From Ralstonia pickettii (lineage in GTDB: Bacteria > Pseudomonadota > Gammaproteobacteria > Burkholderiales > Burkholderiaceae), in the NCBI RefSeq assembly GCF_030582395.1, contig NZ_CP104382.1, forward strand, positions 930,001-994,000: DNA of 64,000 nt. The letters are read 5' to 3'. Under the pieces are notes generated by a model, which was not told the origin of the DNA, ran no database searches, and saw only the letters and a program-made list of their open reading frames with translations. Each line of letters opens with the position of its first letter. Position 1 is the first letter of the stretch. Shown piece after piece: positions 1 to 9,213 of the stretch. The position numbers were made by a program, and so were the translations under genes.

Positions 1-92
1 AAATTGATCTTGCCGACTGCGTAGCCAATGGCAAGCGACAGAAAGAGCGCTGTCTCGGGCACGCTCTTGAACACGCTGTGAATCCAATCCAT
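1..92 (-). CDS. aspT: AspT-type aspartate:alanine antiporter, N-terminal fragment
   Basis: Only the first 30 codons lie in the window; the gene runs off the left edge. The peptide starts MDWIHSVFKSVPE and continues into a hydrophobic stretch ending GYAVGKINF. This matches the opening of AspT/YidE-type transporters, inner-membrane exchangers that swap aspartate for alanine. The start codon is at 90-92 on the minus strand. With so little sequence the substrate cannot be tested; family membership rests on the N-terminal pattern alone. Confidence 0.6.
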   Translation of the reverse strand, partial: MDWIHSVFKSVPETALFLSLAIGYAVGKIN

Positions 93-432
93 GGCAGCGA
101 CTCTCCGGAAAATCTTAGAGGCTTGTCTGGTTGAGCAGACAAACAGACATCGCGTAAGGCGCCACCCCGTGTGCCGCTCAACACGCCCGTGGACGTTAGA
201 GGCTGCACATGAATGATGTCAATTTCACAAAACTTAACTGTCAGAGCACATATTCAACACATTGCATTAGAAGATTGCGCCCAACGCAAACGTTGACGTG
301 CATGTAACACGCTGTAATCATCGACCGCCACAACGCTGACGGCGCGTCATGACCTGACGCCCGGACGGCTCGAGCCGCCGCTTCGCGTAAACCGCGTAGT
401 CGGCCGTCGACACAAGAAACAGGGACAAGACG
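93..432. other. Intergenic region, divergent promoters of aspT and a small gene
   Basis: These 340 bases separate the minus-strand antiporter gene from the plus-strand 74-residue gene, so both promoters should lie here. The centre (about 200-320) is less GC-rich than the surroundings. I see no tRNA, convincing open frame or strong terminator. Confidence 0.5.
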
Positions 433-657
433 ATGAAAAGCAAGGTCGTGGTGTACGGCCCGCTCTACGGGAAGTGGTACGCAATTCTGGTCAACGACGG
501 TGTGGCCGCCGAATCAAACCAGTTTGGCTCGTACGAAGCCGCCATGGGCTTCGCCTCACGCCGTTATCCGGAGCTTGAGCAGGAGCGGCAGCCTTACGCG
601 CGCGGCCGCGAGGAAAGCGAGAACGGCAGCGACAGCCGGGAAGCTGCGCCCATTTGA
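433..657 (+). CDS. Small hypothetical protein (74 aa)
   Basis: A short soluble protein with no signal peptide or membrane segment. The first half is compact and mixed (VVVYGPLYGKWYAILVNDG), followed by an alanine/aromatic segment and a very polar, charged tail from about residue 48. A purine-rich AGGGA stands about 8 bases before the ATG. A regular start and ribosome site support a real gene, but I do not recognise the family. An overlapping frame from 500 to 1096 is not credible because it is antisense to the secreted protein at 707-1261. Confidence 0.6.
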   Translation: MKSKVVVYGPLYGKWYAILVNDGVAAESNQFGSYEAAMGFASRRYPELEQERQPYARGREESENGSDSREAAPI

Positions 658-706
658 ACCGCGAACATGCCGGGCGGCATTTGCGCCGCCCGTGCCGGCC
701 ACAGGG

Positions 707-1261
707 TTAGTGGCCTGTGCCGCAAAAGCGGCCGGCGATCCATTCGAAGACGCTGCCTTCGCGCAGCGAGCGGCTTTGCGCCTCGTCGCCGTAATGGATC
801 TGGTAAAGCGGCTTGCCGGTAGCGTTGCGCGCGCGATAGAGCGTTTGTGCAATCACTGTGTAGCTATGTCGCGCGCAGTCGAGCACGACCTGTTTGACCG
901 ACGAACGGATCGGCTGCCCATCTGCTGTCTTGATCGTGAAGTCGGGCAGCACGTTGCGCAAGAGCCGGAAGTGCACGGTGTGCGAATTGGCATCGGCCGC
1001 GGCACCGGGCTGCGGCTTGACCGATTGCCGATCGATATACGAAACAATGCCGTTGATGCTCTCGAAGCGGCGCCACCGGGAATCGGCGGAGGATGATTCG
1101 AGGGCGGGTGGCGCATCGGCCGAAACGGCTTGCGCGGCCCCCGTCGGCGCAGCGGCCGACGCAGAAATGGTTTGTGCGGATACGGGCATCGCTGCCCACT
1201 GCGCAGCAACCAGAGCGGTCGCCGCGATGGCGCTTTGCCAGCGCCAGCCTCCTGTCTTCAT
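707..1261 (-). CDS. Secreted hypothetical protein (184 aa)
   Basis: The chosen start gives a classical signal peptide (MKTGGWRWQSAIAATALVAA, then a small-residue cleavage region ending VSAQ), followed by an Ala/Ser-rich linker and a folded domain of about 110 residues. That domain has a Trp-Arg-Arg-Phe opening, alternating beta-type segments and two cysteines (VLDCAR and the C-terminal FCGTGH). The layout resembles small periplasmic surface-adhesin-E-like proteins of beta-proteobacteria, but the match is not firm. A longer start at 1318 would put extra residues before the signal peptide and is unlikely. The gene ends 50 bases past the 74-residue gene, in convergent orientation. Confidence 0.7.
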   Translation of the reverse strand: MKTGGWRWQSAIAATALVAAQWAAMPVSAQTISASAAAPTGAAQAVSADAPPALESSSADSRWRRFESINGIVSYIDRQSVKPQPGAAADANSHTVHFRLLRNVLPDFTIKTADGQPIRSSVKQVVLDCARHSYTVIAQTLYRARNATGKPLYQIHYGDEAQSRSLREGSVFEWIAGRFCGTGH

Positions 1262-1327
1262 GGGGTGTCTCGCCTTGCTGCAAAAAACTGAGCGGGCGAT
1301 TCTACCGCGCTGGCGCAACCGCTTACG

Positions 1328-2200
1328 TCACATCTGGTCGACGGGTTCGGCAACGTCCACGCCGGCAAAACGCAGATACAGCGTGCGCAGCGCCTGCGTG
1401 AGCGGGCCCGGCTGGCCGCTGCCGATCTGCACGCCGTCGATGGACACCACCGGCATCACAAACGTCGACGCGCTCGTGTAGAACGCTTCGGCGGCTTGCT
1501 GAGCTTCGGCCACGGTAAAGGTGCGCTCTTCCAGCGTCACGCCATATTCGCGTGCCAGCGCCAGGATCGACACACGCGTGATGCCCGGCAGCACGGCGTT
1601 CGACAGCGGACGCGTGATCAGCCGCTTATCGGCGGTGATGATGAACGCGGTCGACGACGCGCCTTCGGTCACCCGTTCGCCGTCGGTCATCCAGGCTTCG
1701 TGCGCGCCGGCGCGGGCGGCGATCTGCTTGGCCATCACCTGCGGCAACAGGCCCACGCTTTTGATGTCGCAACGCTTCCAGCGCAGATCGGGCACCGTCA
1801 CCACAGTTGCGCCCTTCTTTGCGAGCGGGCTGTCGACGATGGACTTGACCTGCGTGAATGCCACGGCCGTCGGCGAGATGTCAGCCGGTATGCCGAAATC
1901 GCGCTCGGCCACGCCGCGCGTGACCTGCATGTAGACCACACCCTCGTCCAGCCCATTGCGCGCCACCAGCTCTTCGCACACGCGCGTCCATTCCGCGTCG
2001 GTGTACGGGTTGTCGATGCCGATCTCGGACAGCGATCGTGTCAGGCGGGCGAGGTGCGCGTCGTTGTCGACGAGCTTGCCGCGCGCCACGGCGGTGACTT
2101 CATAGATGCCATCGGCAAAGGTGAAGCCGCGATCCATGACGGAGACGGTGGCTTCGGCGGCCGGCACGTATTGGCCGTTCAGGAAGATGATTCGCGACAT
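1328..2200 (-). CDS. dat: D-amino-acid aminotransferase (class IV PLP enzyme)
   Basis: A 290-residue fold-type IV aminotransferase, full length for the family. It opens with IIFLNGQYVPAAEATVSVMD and the conserved RGFTFADGIYEV. The PLP-binding lysine is K147 in RWKRCDIKSVGLL, matching the RCDIKS context of Bacillus D-alanine aminotransferase, and EGASST in the C-terminal half is the cofactor phosphate region. These enzymes interconvert D-alanine or other D-amino acids with 2-oxo acids, often to supply D-glutamate or D-alanine. A branched-chain aminotransferase is the main alternative, but the DIKS signature favours the D-specific group. The secreted-protein gene follows 66 bases downstream on the same strand. 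Confidence 0.88.
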   Translation of the reverse strand: MSRIIFLNGQYVPAAEATVSVMDRGFTFADGIYEVTAVARGKLVDNDAHLARLTRSLSEIGIDNPYTDAEWTRVCEELVARNGLDEGVVYMQVTRGVAERDFGIPADISPTAVAFTQVKSIVDSPLAKKGATVVTVPDLRWKRCDIKSVGLLPQVMAKQIAARAGAHEAWMTDGERVTEGASSTAFIITADKRLITRPLSNAVLPGITRVSILALAREYGVTLEERTFTVAEAQQAAEAFYTSASTFVMPVVSIDGVQIGSGQPGPLTQALRTLYLRFAGVDVAEPVDQM

Positions 2201-2364
2201 GCTCGGAGAGAGGATTCAAGTGTGGGCGGGACTGCCCTGCCAACGAATCTACAGGATACGTGCGCGATCCTGCGAATACCGATGTGTGCCCACGTTATGC
2301 GAAAACGGCATGATGCGCGAAACCGCTCCGTTAAACTCTGCCGTTTTCGTCCGACCGCGCACCC

Positions 2365-2874
2365 ATGTCCGAAATCACCATCCGCCCGATCGTCGCAGAC
2401 GACCTGGCCGGCATCCTCGCCGTGCAGCAGGCCTGTTACGGCGAGGGGTTTCTAGAACCGGGCGATGCGCTTGCCAGCCGCTGGGCGCGCAGTCCGGCCC
2501 TGTGCCTGGTCGCCTTGCGCGGCGGCGAGGTGGTCGGCTACCTGCTTTCGCATGCGTGGCATGCATGGACACCGCCCAAATTGCACGTGCCGCTGCCTGT
2601 TGCGGATGCGGCCGATGTGCTCTGGTTCGTTCACGACATGGCCATCGCGCCTGCCGGTCGGGGCCAGCGTTTGGGGGAGCAGCTTTACGCAATCGCATTG
2701 GCCAGCGCCCACGCTCAAGGGCTGCGCGAATCGCGGCTGGTGGCCGTGCAAGGCGCGGATGCCTTTTGGCGCCGCCTTGATTATCAGTCGGCCGATCTGG
2801 ATGAAGGCGCGTTGGCCACGCTGCGCACGGTTTATGGCGAGAAGGCGTATCTAATGGAGCGCGCGTTGCCGTGA
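2365..2874 (+). CDS. GNAT family N-acetyltransferase
   Basis: A 169-residue single-domain acyltransferase. It begins with the GNAT beta1 pattern EITIRPIVADDLAGILAVQQ. The acetyl-CoA pyrophosphate loop is visible as MAIAPAGRGQRLGEQLY (R/Q-x-x-G-x-G/A type) near residues 95-110. The C-terminal WRRLDYQSAD ends in the usual GNAT beta-strand region. The substrate cannot be told from sequence. It is transcribed away from dat, sharing a 164-base divergent promoter region. Confidence 0.85.
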   Translation: MSEITIRPIVADDLAGILAVQQACYGEGFLEPGDALASRWARSPALCLVALRGGEVVGYLLSHAWHAWTPPKLHVPLPVADAADVLWFVHDMAIAPAGRGQRLGEQLYAIALASAHAQGLRESRLVAVQGADAFWRRLDYQSADLDEGALATLRTVYGEKAYLMERALP

Positions 2875-2978
2875 GCGGCCAGCGAGGCACTTCGTTACAA
2901 TTCGCAACACCCGTATATCTTCTGTAAGACTGCGCGCATCCGGTTCAACTACAGTGCGATGTCTTGAGGAATTCCCAC

Positions 2979-3320
2979 ATGCATAAGAACTTCGCGCTGT
3001 ACGTGCTGGCAGCCGCTGCGGCGCTGTCCTCGCCGTTGGCCGTGGCGCGCGTCAATGTCGATATTGGAATCGGCGTGCCAGTGGCGCCCGTCTATGTCGA
3101 ACCCGCACCGGTCTATGCCCCGGCGCCGGTGTACGCCCCGCCCCCGCCGCCGGCCTACTATGCACCGCAACCCGTTTATGTCGCGCCGCAGCCGGTCATT
3201 GTTGCCCCCGGCTACTACGACGATGGGCGCGGCCGCGAATGGCAGGAACGCCAATGGCGTGAACAACGCTGGCGCGAGCGTGAATGGCGCCGGCACCATC
3301 GTCATGACGACGACGATTGA
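2979..3320 (+). CDS. Secreted proline/tyrosine-rich protein with Arg/His/Asp tail (113 aa)
   Basis: The ATG at 2979 follows a GAGGA ribosome site at 2966-2970 and gives a signal peptide (MHKNFALYVLAAAAALSSPL, cleavage near VAR). The mature part has three zones: a short VNVDIGIGVPVAP strand, a low-complexity Pro/Tyr/Val/Ala region of repeated PVYAP and PVYV units, and a charged tail of repeated W-R-E/Q units ending RHHRHDDDD. Proteins of this architecture are common in Ralstonia and Burkholderia cell envelopes and have no assigned function. The His/Asp tail might bind metal, which is a guess. Confidence 0.75.
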   Translation: MHKNFALYVLAAAAALSSPLAVARVNVDIGIGVPVAPVYVEPAPVYAPAPVYAPPPPPAYYAPQPVYVAPQPVIVAPGYYDDGRGREWQERQWREQRWREREWRRHHRHDDDD

Positions 3321-3338
3321 TCCGGCTCCCCGCAGCGC

Positions 3339-4082
3339 TCAGGCGGCCTTCTTCGCCAAGCCCAGGTAGGTTTCGATCACGCGGGGGTTGACGGCCAGTT
3401 CCTGCGCAGGGCCTTCGAGCGTCATGTCGCCCGTTTCCAAGACGTAACCGTAGTCCGCCACCTGCAGGGCGGCACGTGCGTTCTGTTCGATCAACAACGT
3501 TGCCACGCCGGTTTTGCGCAGGTCGCTGATGATGTGGAAGATCTCTTTGACGATAAGCGGCGCAAGACCGAGGCTCGGCTCATCCAACATCAGCAACTGT
3601 GGCTTGGCCATCAGCGCGCGGCCCACGGCGAGCATCTGGCGCTCGCCGCCGGAAAGCGTGCCGGCTTCTTGCGCGCGACGCTCTTTCAGGCGCGGGAACA
3701 AGTCGTACACCACCTCCATCTGGTCGAGATAGTTGCGCTCACCCGCACGCTTGCGGCGGTACGCGCCCAGCACGAGGTTGTCTTCCACGCTCATGGTGGC
3801 AAACAGCTCGCGCTTTTCCGGGACGAGGCACATACCGCGTGCCACGCGCTTTTCCACCGGCAGACCAGTCAGGTTGTGACCGAGATACGAGACCACGCCG
3901 CTGGCCGAGCCGGTCGTTGGCAGCGCACCCATGACGGCGCCAAGCATGGTCGATTTGCCTGCGCCGTTCGGGCCGATGACCGTCACGATCTGGCCCGACT
4001 CCACCTTCAGGCTGGCGCCGTGCAGCGCCTCTACCTTGCCGTAGCGGACGTGCAGGTCCTTCACTTCCAGGATGACTGACAT
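3339..4082 (-). CDS. livF: Branched-chain amino acid-type ABC transporter ATPase
   Basis: The 247-residue ATPase starts [17 protein letters not shown]. It carries Walker A (GPNGAGKST), the ABC signature LSGGERQM and Walker B ([11 protein letters not shown]) followed by the family-specific LAPLIV. The short C-terminal domain is that of the LivF subfamily, the second nucleotide-binding subunit of Liv-type importers. The open frame extends upstream to 4427, but that part lies antiparallel to nothing useful and inside livG in another frame; the start at 4082, 11 bases after the livMG stop, is the natural one. It is the last gene of the iclR-livH-livMG-livF run. Confidence 0.93.
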   Translation of the reverse strand: MSVILEVKDLHVRYGKVEALHGASLKVESGQIVTVIGPNGAGKSTMLGAVMGALPTTGSASGVVSYLGHNLTGLPVEKRVARGMCLVPEKRELFATMSVEDNLVLGAYRRKRAGERNYLDQMEVVYDLFPRLKERRAQEAGTLSGGERQMLAVGRALMAKPQLLMLDEPSLGLAPLIVKEIFHIISDLRKTGVATLLIEQNARAALQVADYGYVLETGDMTLEGPAQELAVNPRVIETYLGLAKKAA

Positions 4083-4093
4083 GCGCGTTCTCC

Positions 4094-5920
4094 TTATTCC
4101 ACGCCGCCCAGGTAGGCTTCCAGCACCGCGGGGTTCTGCTGCACTTCCTGCGGCAGCCCTTCGGCAATCTTGGTGCCGAATTCCATGACGACCAGCCGAT
4201 CGGTGAGGTTCATGACGAAGTCCATGTCGTGCTCGACCAGCAACACGCTCATGCCTTCGGCTTTCAGCTTGGTCAGCAGCGCGGCCAGCGCCTGCTTTTC
4301 CTTGTAGCGCAGGCCCGCGGCGGGCTCGTCCAACAGCAGCAGCGCGGGGTCGCAGCACAGGGCACGGGCGATTTCCAGAATGCGCTGCTGGCCCAGCGCA
4401 AGGCTGCCGGCTTCCTGATACATGCAATCGGCCAGACCCACGCGCTCCAGTTGACGGCGCGCTTCGAACAGCAGCTTCTGCTCTTCGGCCTGGTTCATGC
4501 GCACCACGCTGGCGAGCACCCCGCCTTGCGCCGAAAAATCGCCGCGCAGGTGGGCGCCAAGGGCCACGTTTTCCAACACGGTCATGCCCGACAGCAATTG
4601 CACATGCTGGAAGGTGCGGCCGATACCGCGTTTGACGATCTCGCGCGATGGCTTGCCGCTGATGCGCTCGCCACGGTAGAGCACCTCGCCACGCGTGACA
4701 GGCAGCACGCCCGTCACCAGGTTGAAGGTGGTGGACTTGCCGGCGCCATTGGGGCCGATCAGGCCGATGATCTCGCCGGCTTTCACCTGGAAGCTGACAT
4801 CGTTCACGGCAACCAGGCCGCCAAATTCCTTGCGTGCAGCGCGCACGTCGAGGATCAGCTCACCGGCTTGGGGCTTCTCGCGCTGCTTCAGTGCCGGTGC
4901 ATCGTCGGGTGCGCGCGCCGTCGGAGACGATGGAAACAGCTTGCGGATGAACGGCCAGACGCCATCGCGCACGTACTGCAGCAACAGCACGAGCAGCACG
5001 CCGAACACGATGATTTCGAAGTTGCCGTTGGAGCCGAGCAGCTTCGGCAGGATGCTCTGCAGGCTGTCTTTCAGGATGGTCAGCAAACCCGCGCCAAGCA
5101 CCGCGCCCCACACGTGGCCCACGCCGCCGACCACCGCCATGAACAGGTATTCGATGCCGTAGTTGAGGCCGAATGGCGTCGGGTTCACCGCGCGCTGCAG
5201 ATGCGCATAGAGAAAGCCCGAAATGCAGGCCAGCACCGCCGCAAACACGAAGATCACCACCTTCATCCATGCGGTGTTCACCCCCATCGCCTCGGCCATC
5301 GTGCCGCCGCCCTTGAGCGCGCGGATGGCGCGGCCTGGGCGCGAATTCAGCAGGTTCTGCACCGCCAGCACCGCCACGACAACGACAGCCCAGATCAGGT
5401 AGAACATCTCGCGGCCGGTCTGCAGCGATTTACCCAGCACGTTCAGCACCGGAATGCCGTTCAGCCCGTCGTACTTTCCCAGGAATTCCAGGTTGCCGAA
5501 CAGGAAGAAGAGCGACAGGCCCCACGCAATCGTCGCCAGCGGCAGGTAATGCCCCGACATGCGCATCGTGATCAGGCCAATCACGTAGGCGCTGACCACC
5601 GTGATCACCAACCCGGCCAACAAGCCGATCCACGGCGAGACACCGTACTGCGTTGTCAGATAGGCGGTGCTGTATGCACCGAGGCCAACGAACGCCGCTT
5701 GCCCGAACGAGGTCAGCCCGCCGACACCCGTCAGCAGCACGAGTCCCAGCGCGACAAGGCTATAGAGCCCGATGTAGTTCAGCAGCGTGATCCAGAACTC
5801 GGGCGTGGGCACGATCGGGATCAGCACGAGCACGACCACGAACAACGCGGTCAGCACGCGGTTGCGCGAAAGCCAGCCGCGCTGCGCCGTGCCTTCGGAA
5901 GATTTGGTCAGCGTGTTCAT
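4094..5920 (-). CDS. livM-livG: Fused Liv permease-ATPase (LivM-LivG)
   Basis: One 608-residue chain joins two usually separate subunits. Residues about 25-330 are a LivM-type permease with eight or more membrane segments and the family hallmark [16 protein letters not shown] linker around 330-355 ([12 protein letters not shown]) leads into a LivG-type ATPase with Walker [10 protein letters not shown], a slightly unusual signature LALGQQR and Walker [12 protein letters not shown]. Start at 5920 is preferred because GAGGAA lies 9 bases upstream; an ATG at 5944 would overlap livH. It is translated 4 bases after livH. The importer substrate may be an aromatic or branched acid, judged from the neighbouring catabolic genes. 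Confidence 0.93.
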   Translation of the reverse strand: MNTLTKSSEGTAQRGWLSRNRVLTALFVVVLVLIPIVPTPEFWITLLNYIGLYSLVALGLVLLTGVGGLTSFGQAAFVGLGAYSTAYLTTQYGVSPWIGLLAGLVITVVSAYVIGLITMRMSGHYLPLATIAWGLSLFFLFGNLEFLGKYDGLNGIPVLNVLGKSLQTGREMFYLIWAVVVVAVLAVQNLLNSRPGRAIRALKGGGTMAEAMGVNTAWMKVVIFVFAAVLACISGFLYAHLQRAVNPTPFGLNYGIEYLFMAVVGGVGHVWGAVLGAGLLTILKDSLQSILPKLLGSNGNFEIIVFGVLLVLLLQYVRDGVWPFIRKLFPSSPTARAPDDAPALKQREKPQAGELILDVRAARKEFGGLVAVNDVSFQVKAGEIIGLIGPNGAGKSTTFNLVTGVLPVTRGEVLYRGERISGKPSREIVKRGIGRTFQHVQLLSGMTVLENVALGAHLRGDFSAQGGVLASVVRMNQAEEQKLLFEARRQLERVGLADCMYQEAGSLALGQQRILEIARALCCDPALLLLDEPAAGLRYKEKQALAALLTKLKAEGMSVLLVEHDMDFVMNLTDRLVVMEFGTKIAEGLPQEVQQNPAVLEAYLGGVE

Positions 5921-5924
5921 CGGC

Positions 5925-6977
5925 TTATTCCTCTTCCTCGACATGCTTGGTGGTGAGCGATCGCCACAGCAGCACCGGAATGATGAGCGTGAACACGATC
6001 ACCTCCTTGAACGCCGACGCCCAGAACGATGAATACGACTCCAGCAGCCCCACCAGAAGCGCACCCAGCGCGGCCACCGGATAGCTCACGAGCCCGCCCA
6101 CGATGGCTCCAACGAAGCCCTTCAATCCGATCAGGAAACCGGACTCGTAGTAGACCGTGGTCAGCGGCGCAATCAGGATGCCGCACAGCGCGCCGAGCGC
6201 CGCCGCCAGCGTGAAAGCCAATCGCCCGGCCTGTGTGGTCCCGATGCCGACCAGCCGCGCACCCAGCCGGTTCACCGCGGTGGCCCGCAGCGCCTTGCCC
6301 GAGACCGTGCGGCCGAAGTAGAAGTACAGCGCCACGATCATCAGCACCGATACAGCCACCACCCAAAGGCTCTGGCCCGACACACTGAGCGCGCCCAGAT
6401 CAAAGCGCGCATCGGAAAACGCCTCCGTGCGCGAGCCTTCTGCGCCAAACATCACGAGGCCCAGGCCGACCATCGCAAAGTGCACGCCCACCGAAACGAT
6501 CAGCAGCACGAGCGTGCTGGCTTCGGCCAAGGGCTCATAGGCCAGGCGGTAGATCATGGGGCCCATCGGAATGACGATCAGCAGCGTCAACGCCACCTGC
6601 GCAAGCATGGGCAGCGTCATCGGGCCCAGCATGCGAGCGGCGACGTACACGGCAACCGGAAAAACAAGGTATTTGCCTGCATAGACGGCGCCCGTGCGCA
6701 GCGCATGCAGGCGCAGTTCCGGTTGCAGCAGCGTACGCCCCATCTCGACCAGGAACGTCAGGACGCCCAGCGCTACAAGCATGCTGGCGGACAGCGGCGC
6801 CTTGTTGGCCTGGATGGCAGCCAGCGTGAGCGCGCCGTACGCGACGAATTCGCCCTGCGGGATGAAGATCACGCGCGTGACGGAAAACACCAGCACGAGC
6901 GCCAGTGCCAGCAGCGCGTAGATCGCGCCCGATGTCACGCCGTCTTGCGCCAGGATGGCGGCAATCGACAAATCCAT
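5925..6977 (-). CDS. livH: Liv-type ABC transporter permease
   Basis: A 350-residue inner-membrane permease with the typical LivH opening ([25 protein letters not shown]) and the LivH motif [15 protein letters not shown]. An internal hydrophilic stretch around residues 75-105 is longer than in E. coli LivH (about 308 residues). It is the first transporter gene after iclR on the same strand (114-base gap) and ends 4 bases before livMG. No periplasmic binding protein gene accompanies it, which is unusual for this family. Confidence 0.92.
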   Translation of the reverse strand: MDLSIAAILAQDGVTSGAIYALLALALVLVFSVTRVIFIPQGEFVAYGALTLAAIQANKAPLSASMLVALGVLTFLVEMGRTLLQPELRLHALRTGAVYAGKYLVFPVAVYVAARMLGPMTLPMLAQVALTLLIVIPMGPMIYRLAYEPLAEASTLVLLIVSVGVHFAMVGLGLVMFGAEGSRTEAFSDARFDLGALSVSGQSLWVVAVSVLMIVALYFYFGRTVSGKALRATAVNRLGARLVGIGTTQAGRLAFTLAAALGALCGILIAPLTTVYYESGFLIGLKGFVGAIVGGLVSYPVAALGALLVGLLESYSSFWASAFKEVIVFTLIIPVLLWRSLTTKHVEEEE

Positions 6978-7091
6978 GAAGCTCCTCGTTCTTGTAATCG
7001 TGGAGTTCGCGCCGGATGTGAGCCGGGCGAGGGGGCGCCACGCGTTACGAGATAGTAAATTTCTTACGACAGGATGAAATTGGCGACAACC

Positions 7092-7976
7092 CTAACGCAC
7101 CGCCCTGCTTCGACGGCTGCCGGCTTTCGCAGGGCGTTCCGCGGGTGCCTGCAGCATGGCAGACAAGCGCATCACGAACGTGCGCAACGTGTGCTCCAGC
7201 TCGCCGCCGCGCTGCGCGTTAAACAGCGGTTGCAGGTTCAGCGCGATCAACACCAGCACGAGCTGCCCGCGTGCACCGAACACCGGCAACGACAGCGCGT
7301 TCACGCCCGGCAGCAGGCTGCCCGACACCCACGATGCGCCTTCAGTGCGGACGTCTTCGCACAGGCGGTAGTAATCCGTCAGAGACCGCGGCAAACCGGG
7401 GAGATCGTCACCGGCACGCTCGTGCAGTTCGCGTTCCACCAAGGGCAGCGTCTGTTCCATCGGCTGATAGGCGCCAAACAAGCGGCCGGTGGCGGAATTG
7501 AGCATCGGCAGGACGTCGCCAATACGCAGGTTCACACCCGGCGCACCACCCGCCTTCTCCCAATGCACGACAGTTGGGCCGCGATCGCTCCACACGGCAA
7601 TGCCGATGGTGTGACCGGTCTGGTCTCGCAGGCCGGCCAGCAACGGCCGCGTGCGGACGATGGCATCGGAACGGTTGAGGCTGGCCAGGCCCAGGCGAAG
7701 CGCAAACGGGCCGAGTTCGTAGCGGCCGGTCAGCGGATCTTGCGACACCGCGCCCACGCGCTGCAGGCTGACCAGATAACGATGCGCCTTGGAGGGATGC
7801 ATACCGGCGGCGCGCGCGAGATCGCCGAGCGCCATTGCCCGCATGGCACGCGTGAGCGCCACGAGTAATTGAGAGCCGACTTCGATGGATTGGATGCCCG
7901 AACGGTCGCGGTTTGCGCGCGCGTCTTCTGCATCGCCATCGGTGGGCAGGTCGTCTTCGACTTCCGTGGTCTCCAT
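7092..7976 (-). CDS. IclR family transcriptional regulator
   Basis: A 294-residue regulator (start at 7976; an alternative at 8036 adds 20 residues). After an acidic leader, residues about 30-95 form the winged helix (LGDLARAAGMHPSKAHRYLV), followed by the IclR effector domain (TGHTIGIAVWSDRGPTVVHW ... VNLRIGDVLPMLNSATGRLFGA). IclR proteins usually control catabolic genes in response to an aromatic or carboxylic effector. It lies between the liv genes it precedes and the divergent MBL/monooxygenase genes, so it probably controls both. A near-palindrome at 8065-8082 is a candidate operator. Confidence 0.92.
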   Translation of the reverse strand: METTEVEDDLPTDGDAEDARANRDRSGIQSIEVGSQLLVALTRAMRAMALGDLARAAGMHPSKAHRYLVSLQRVGAVSQDPLTGRYELGPFALRLGLASLNRSDAIVRTRPLLAGLRDQTGHTIGIAVWSDRGPTVVHWEKAGGAPGVNLRIGDVLPMLNSATGRLFGAYQPMEQTLPLVERELHERAGDDLPGLPRSLTDYYRLCEDVRTEGASWVSGSLLPGVNALSLPVFGARGQLVLVLIALNLQPLFNAQRGGELEHTLRTFVMRLSAMLQAPAERPAKAGSRRSRAVR

Positions 7977-8064
7977 GTCTCGGGGCGTATTGGCTGGACG
8001 GGGCCGACAAAGTGCTGCGAGCGTAGCACGCAGCAACGCGTAGGCGGCCGTTTTTGATTTTTAT

Positions 8065-8082
8065 GCATTGTATAAGCAATGC
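8065..8082. promoter_or_regulatory. Inverted repeat, candidate IclR operator
   Basis: GCATTG and CAATGC face each other across the 6-base centre TATAAG in the 275-base gap between iclR and the divergent hydrolase gene. Size and position fit an IclR-type operator, and the AT-rich centre could overlap a -10 element. Inferred from symmetry and location only. Confidence 0.45.
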
Positions 8083-8251
8083 TTCTAACCATAATCAACG
8101 TATACCCTAGGCGCGTCTCCAGACCGTGCGGTCTATGATTGCCAGCGTTCGGCATGGCTTGCCCTCAGCCCAACCCAACGCAGGCTTCCCGAGCCACGCA
8201 TGTTGAAACGTAATTCCCCCAACCGTAATCCACTACACCAGGAGTGACAGA

Positions 8252-9211
8252 ATGGCCAAAGCCTTCGCCTCGCAAGCCGACCTCGAGGCCAAACAAGTCA
8301 CCTTCACCCAGCTCTCCCCCAACGCTTACGCTTATACAGCCGAGGGCGACCCGAACTCCGGCGTCATCATTGGCGACGACTCGGTGCTGATCGTCGACAC
8401 CACCGCCACGCCCGCGATGGCGCAAGACCTGATCGCACGCATTCGCGCCATCACCGACAAGCCGATCAAGCACGTGGTGCTGTCGCACTATCACGCGGTG
8501 CGCGTGCTGGGCGCGTCGGCCTACTTTGCCGAGGGCGCACAGAACATCATTGCCAGCCGCGGCACGTACGAAATGATCGTCGAGCGCGGCGAGGCCGATA
8601 TGAAGTCCGAAATCGAGCGCTTCCCGCGCCTGTTTGCCGGCGTGGAAACCGTGCCGGGCCTGACGTGGCCGACGCTGGTGTTCGAGCGCGAGCTGACACT
8701 GTTTCTGGGCAAGTTGGAAGTGAAGATCCTGCACCTCGGCCCCGGCCACACGAAGGGCGACACGGTGGTGTGGATTCCGTCGCAGAAGGTGCTGTTCTCC
8801 GGTGACCTCGTCGAGTATGACGCCGCCTGCTACTGCGGCGATGCGCAGCTCGAAGAATGGCCCGCCACGCTGGATGCACTGCGCGCGCTCGGCGCCGATA
8901 AGCTCGTGCCCGGCCGCGGCCCCGCGTTGCTCAATCCGGGCGAAGTCGAGAAGGGCCTCGCTTATACACGCGATTTCGTGTCTACGCTGCTGCAACGTGG
9001 CAAGGAAGCCGTCGCGCAGAAGATGGACCTGAAGGCCGCCATGGCGCATACCCGCGCGGCCATGGACCCGAAATTTGGCAGCGTCTTCATCTATGAGCAC
9101 TGCCTACCGTTTGACGTGACGCGCGCCTTTGACGAGGCCAGCGGCATCAAGCACCCGCGCATCTGGACCGCCGAGCGCGACAAGGAAATGTGGGCCGCCC
9201 TGCAAGGCTGA
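8252..9211 (+). CDS. MBL-fold hydrolase with altered metal-binding motif
   Basis: A 319-residue metallo-beta-lactamase-fold protein. The N-terminal GVIIGDDSVLIVDTTATPAM is typical of the fold. Where the family has HxHxDH, this protein has H79-Y-H81-A-V-R84, so the Asp and third His ligands of the dinuclear site are missing. H166 in GPGHTKGD, D185 in LFSGDLVE and a late His in YEHCLP are kept. The AGGAGTGACAGA leader gives a good ribosome site. Only 2 bases separate it from the monooxygenase gene, so they are probably co-translated. Likely a ring-cleavage-product or lactone/ester hydrolase in an aromatic pathway; substrate unknown. Confidence 0.85.
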   Translation: MAKAFASQADLEAKQVTFTQLSPNAYAYTAEGDPNSGVIIGDDSVLIVDTTATPAMAQDLIARIRAITDKPIKHVVLSHYHAVRVLGASAYFAEGAQNIIASRGTYEMIVERGEADMKSEIERFPRLFAGVETVPGLTWPTLVFERELTLFLGKLEVKILHLGPGHTKGDTVVWIPSQKVLFSGDLVEYDAACYCGDAQLEEWPATLDALRALGADKLVPGRGPALLNPGEVEKGLAYTRDFVSTLLQRGKEAVAQKMDLKAAMAHTRAAMDPKFGSVFIYEHCLPFDVTRAFDEASGIKHPRIWTAERDKEMWAALQG

Positions 9212-9213
9212 AC

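Noticed and set aside
4229..5956. 575-codon plus-strand frame opposite livMG
   Set aside because: Low-complexity His/Gln/Arg product typical of the antisense of membrane-protein genes; the minus-strand transporter is clear.
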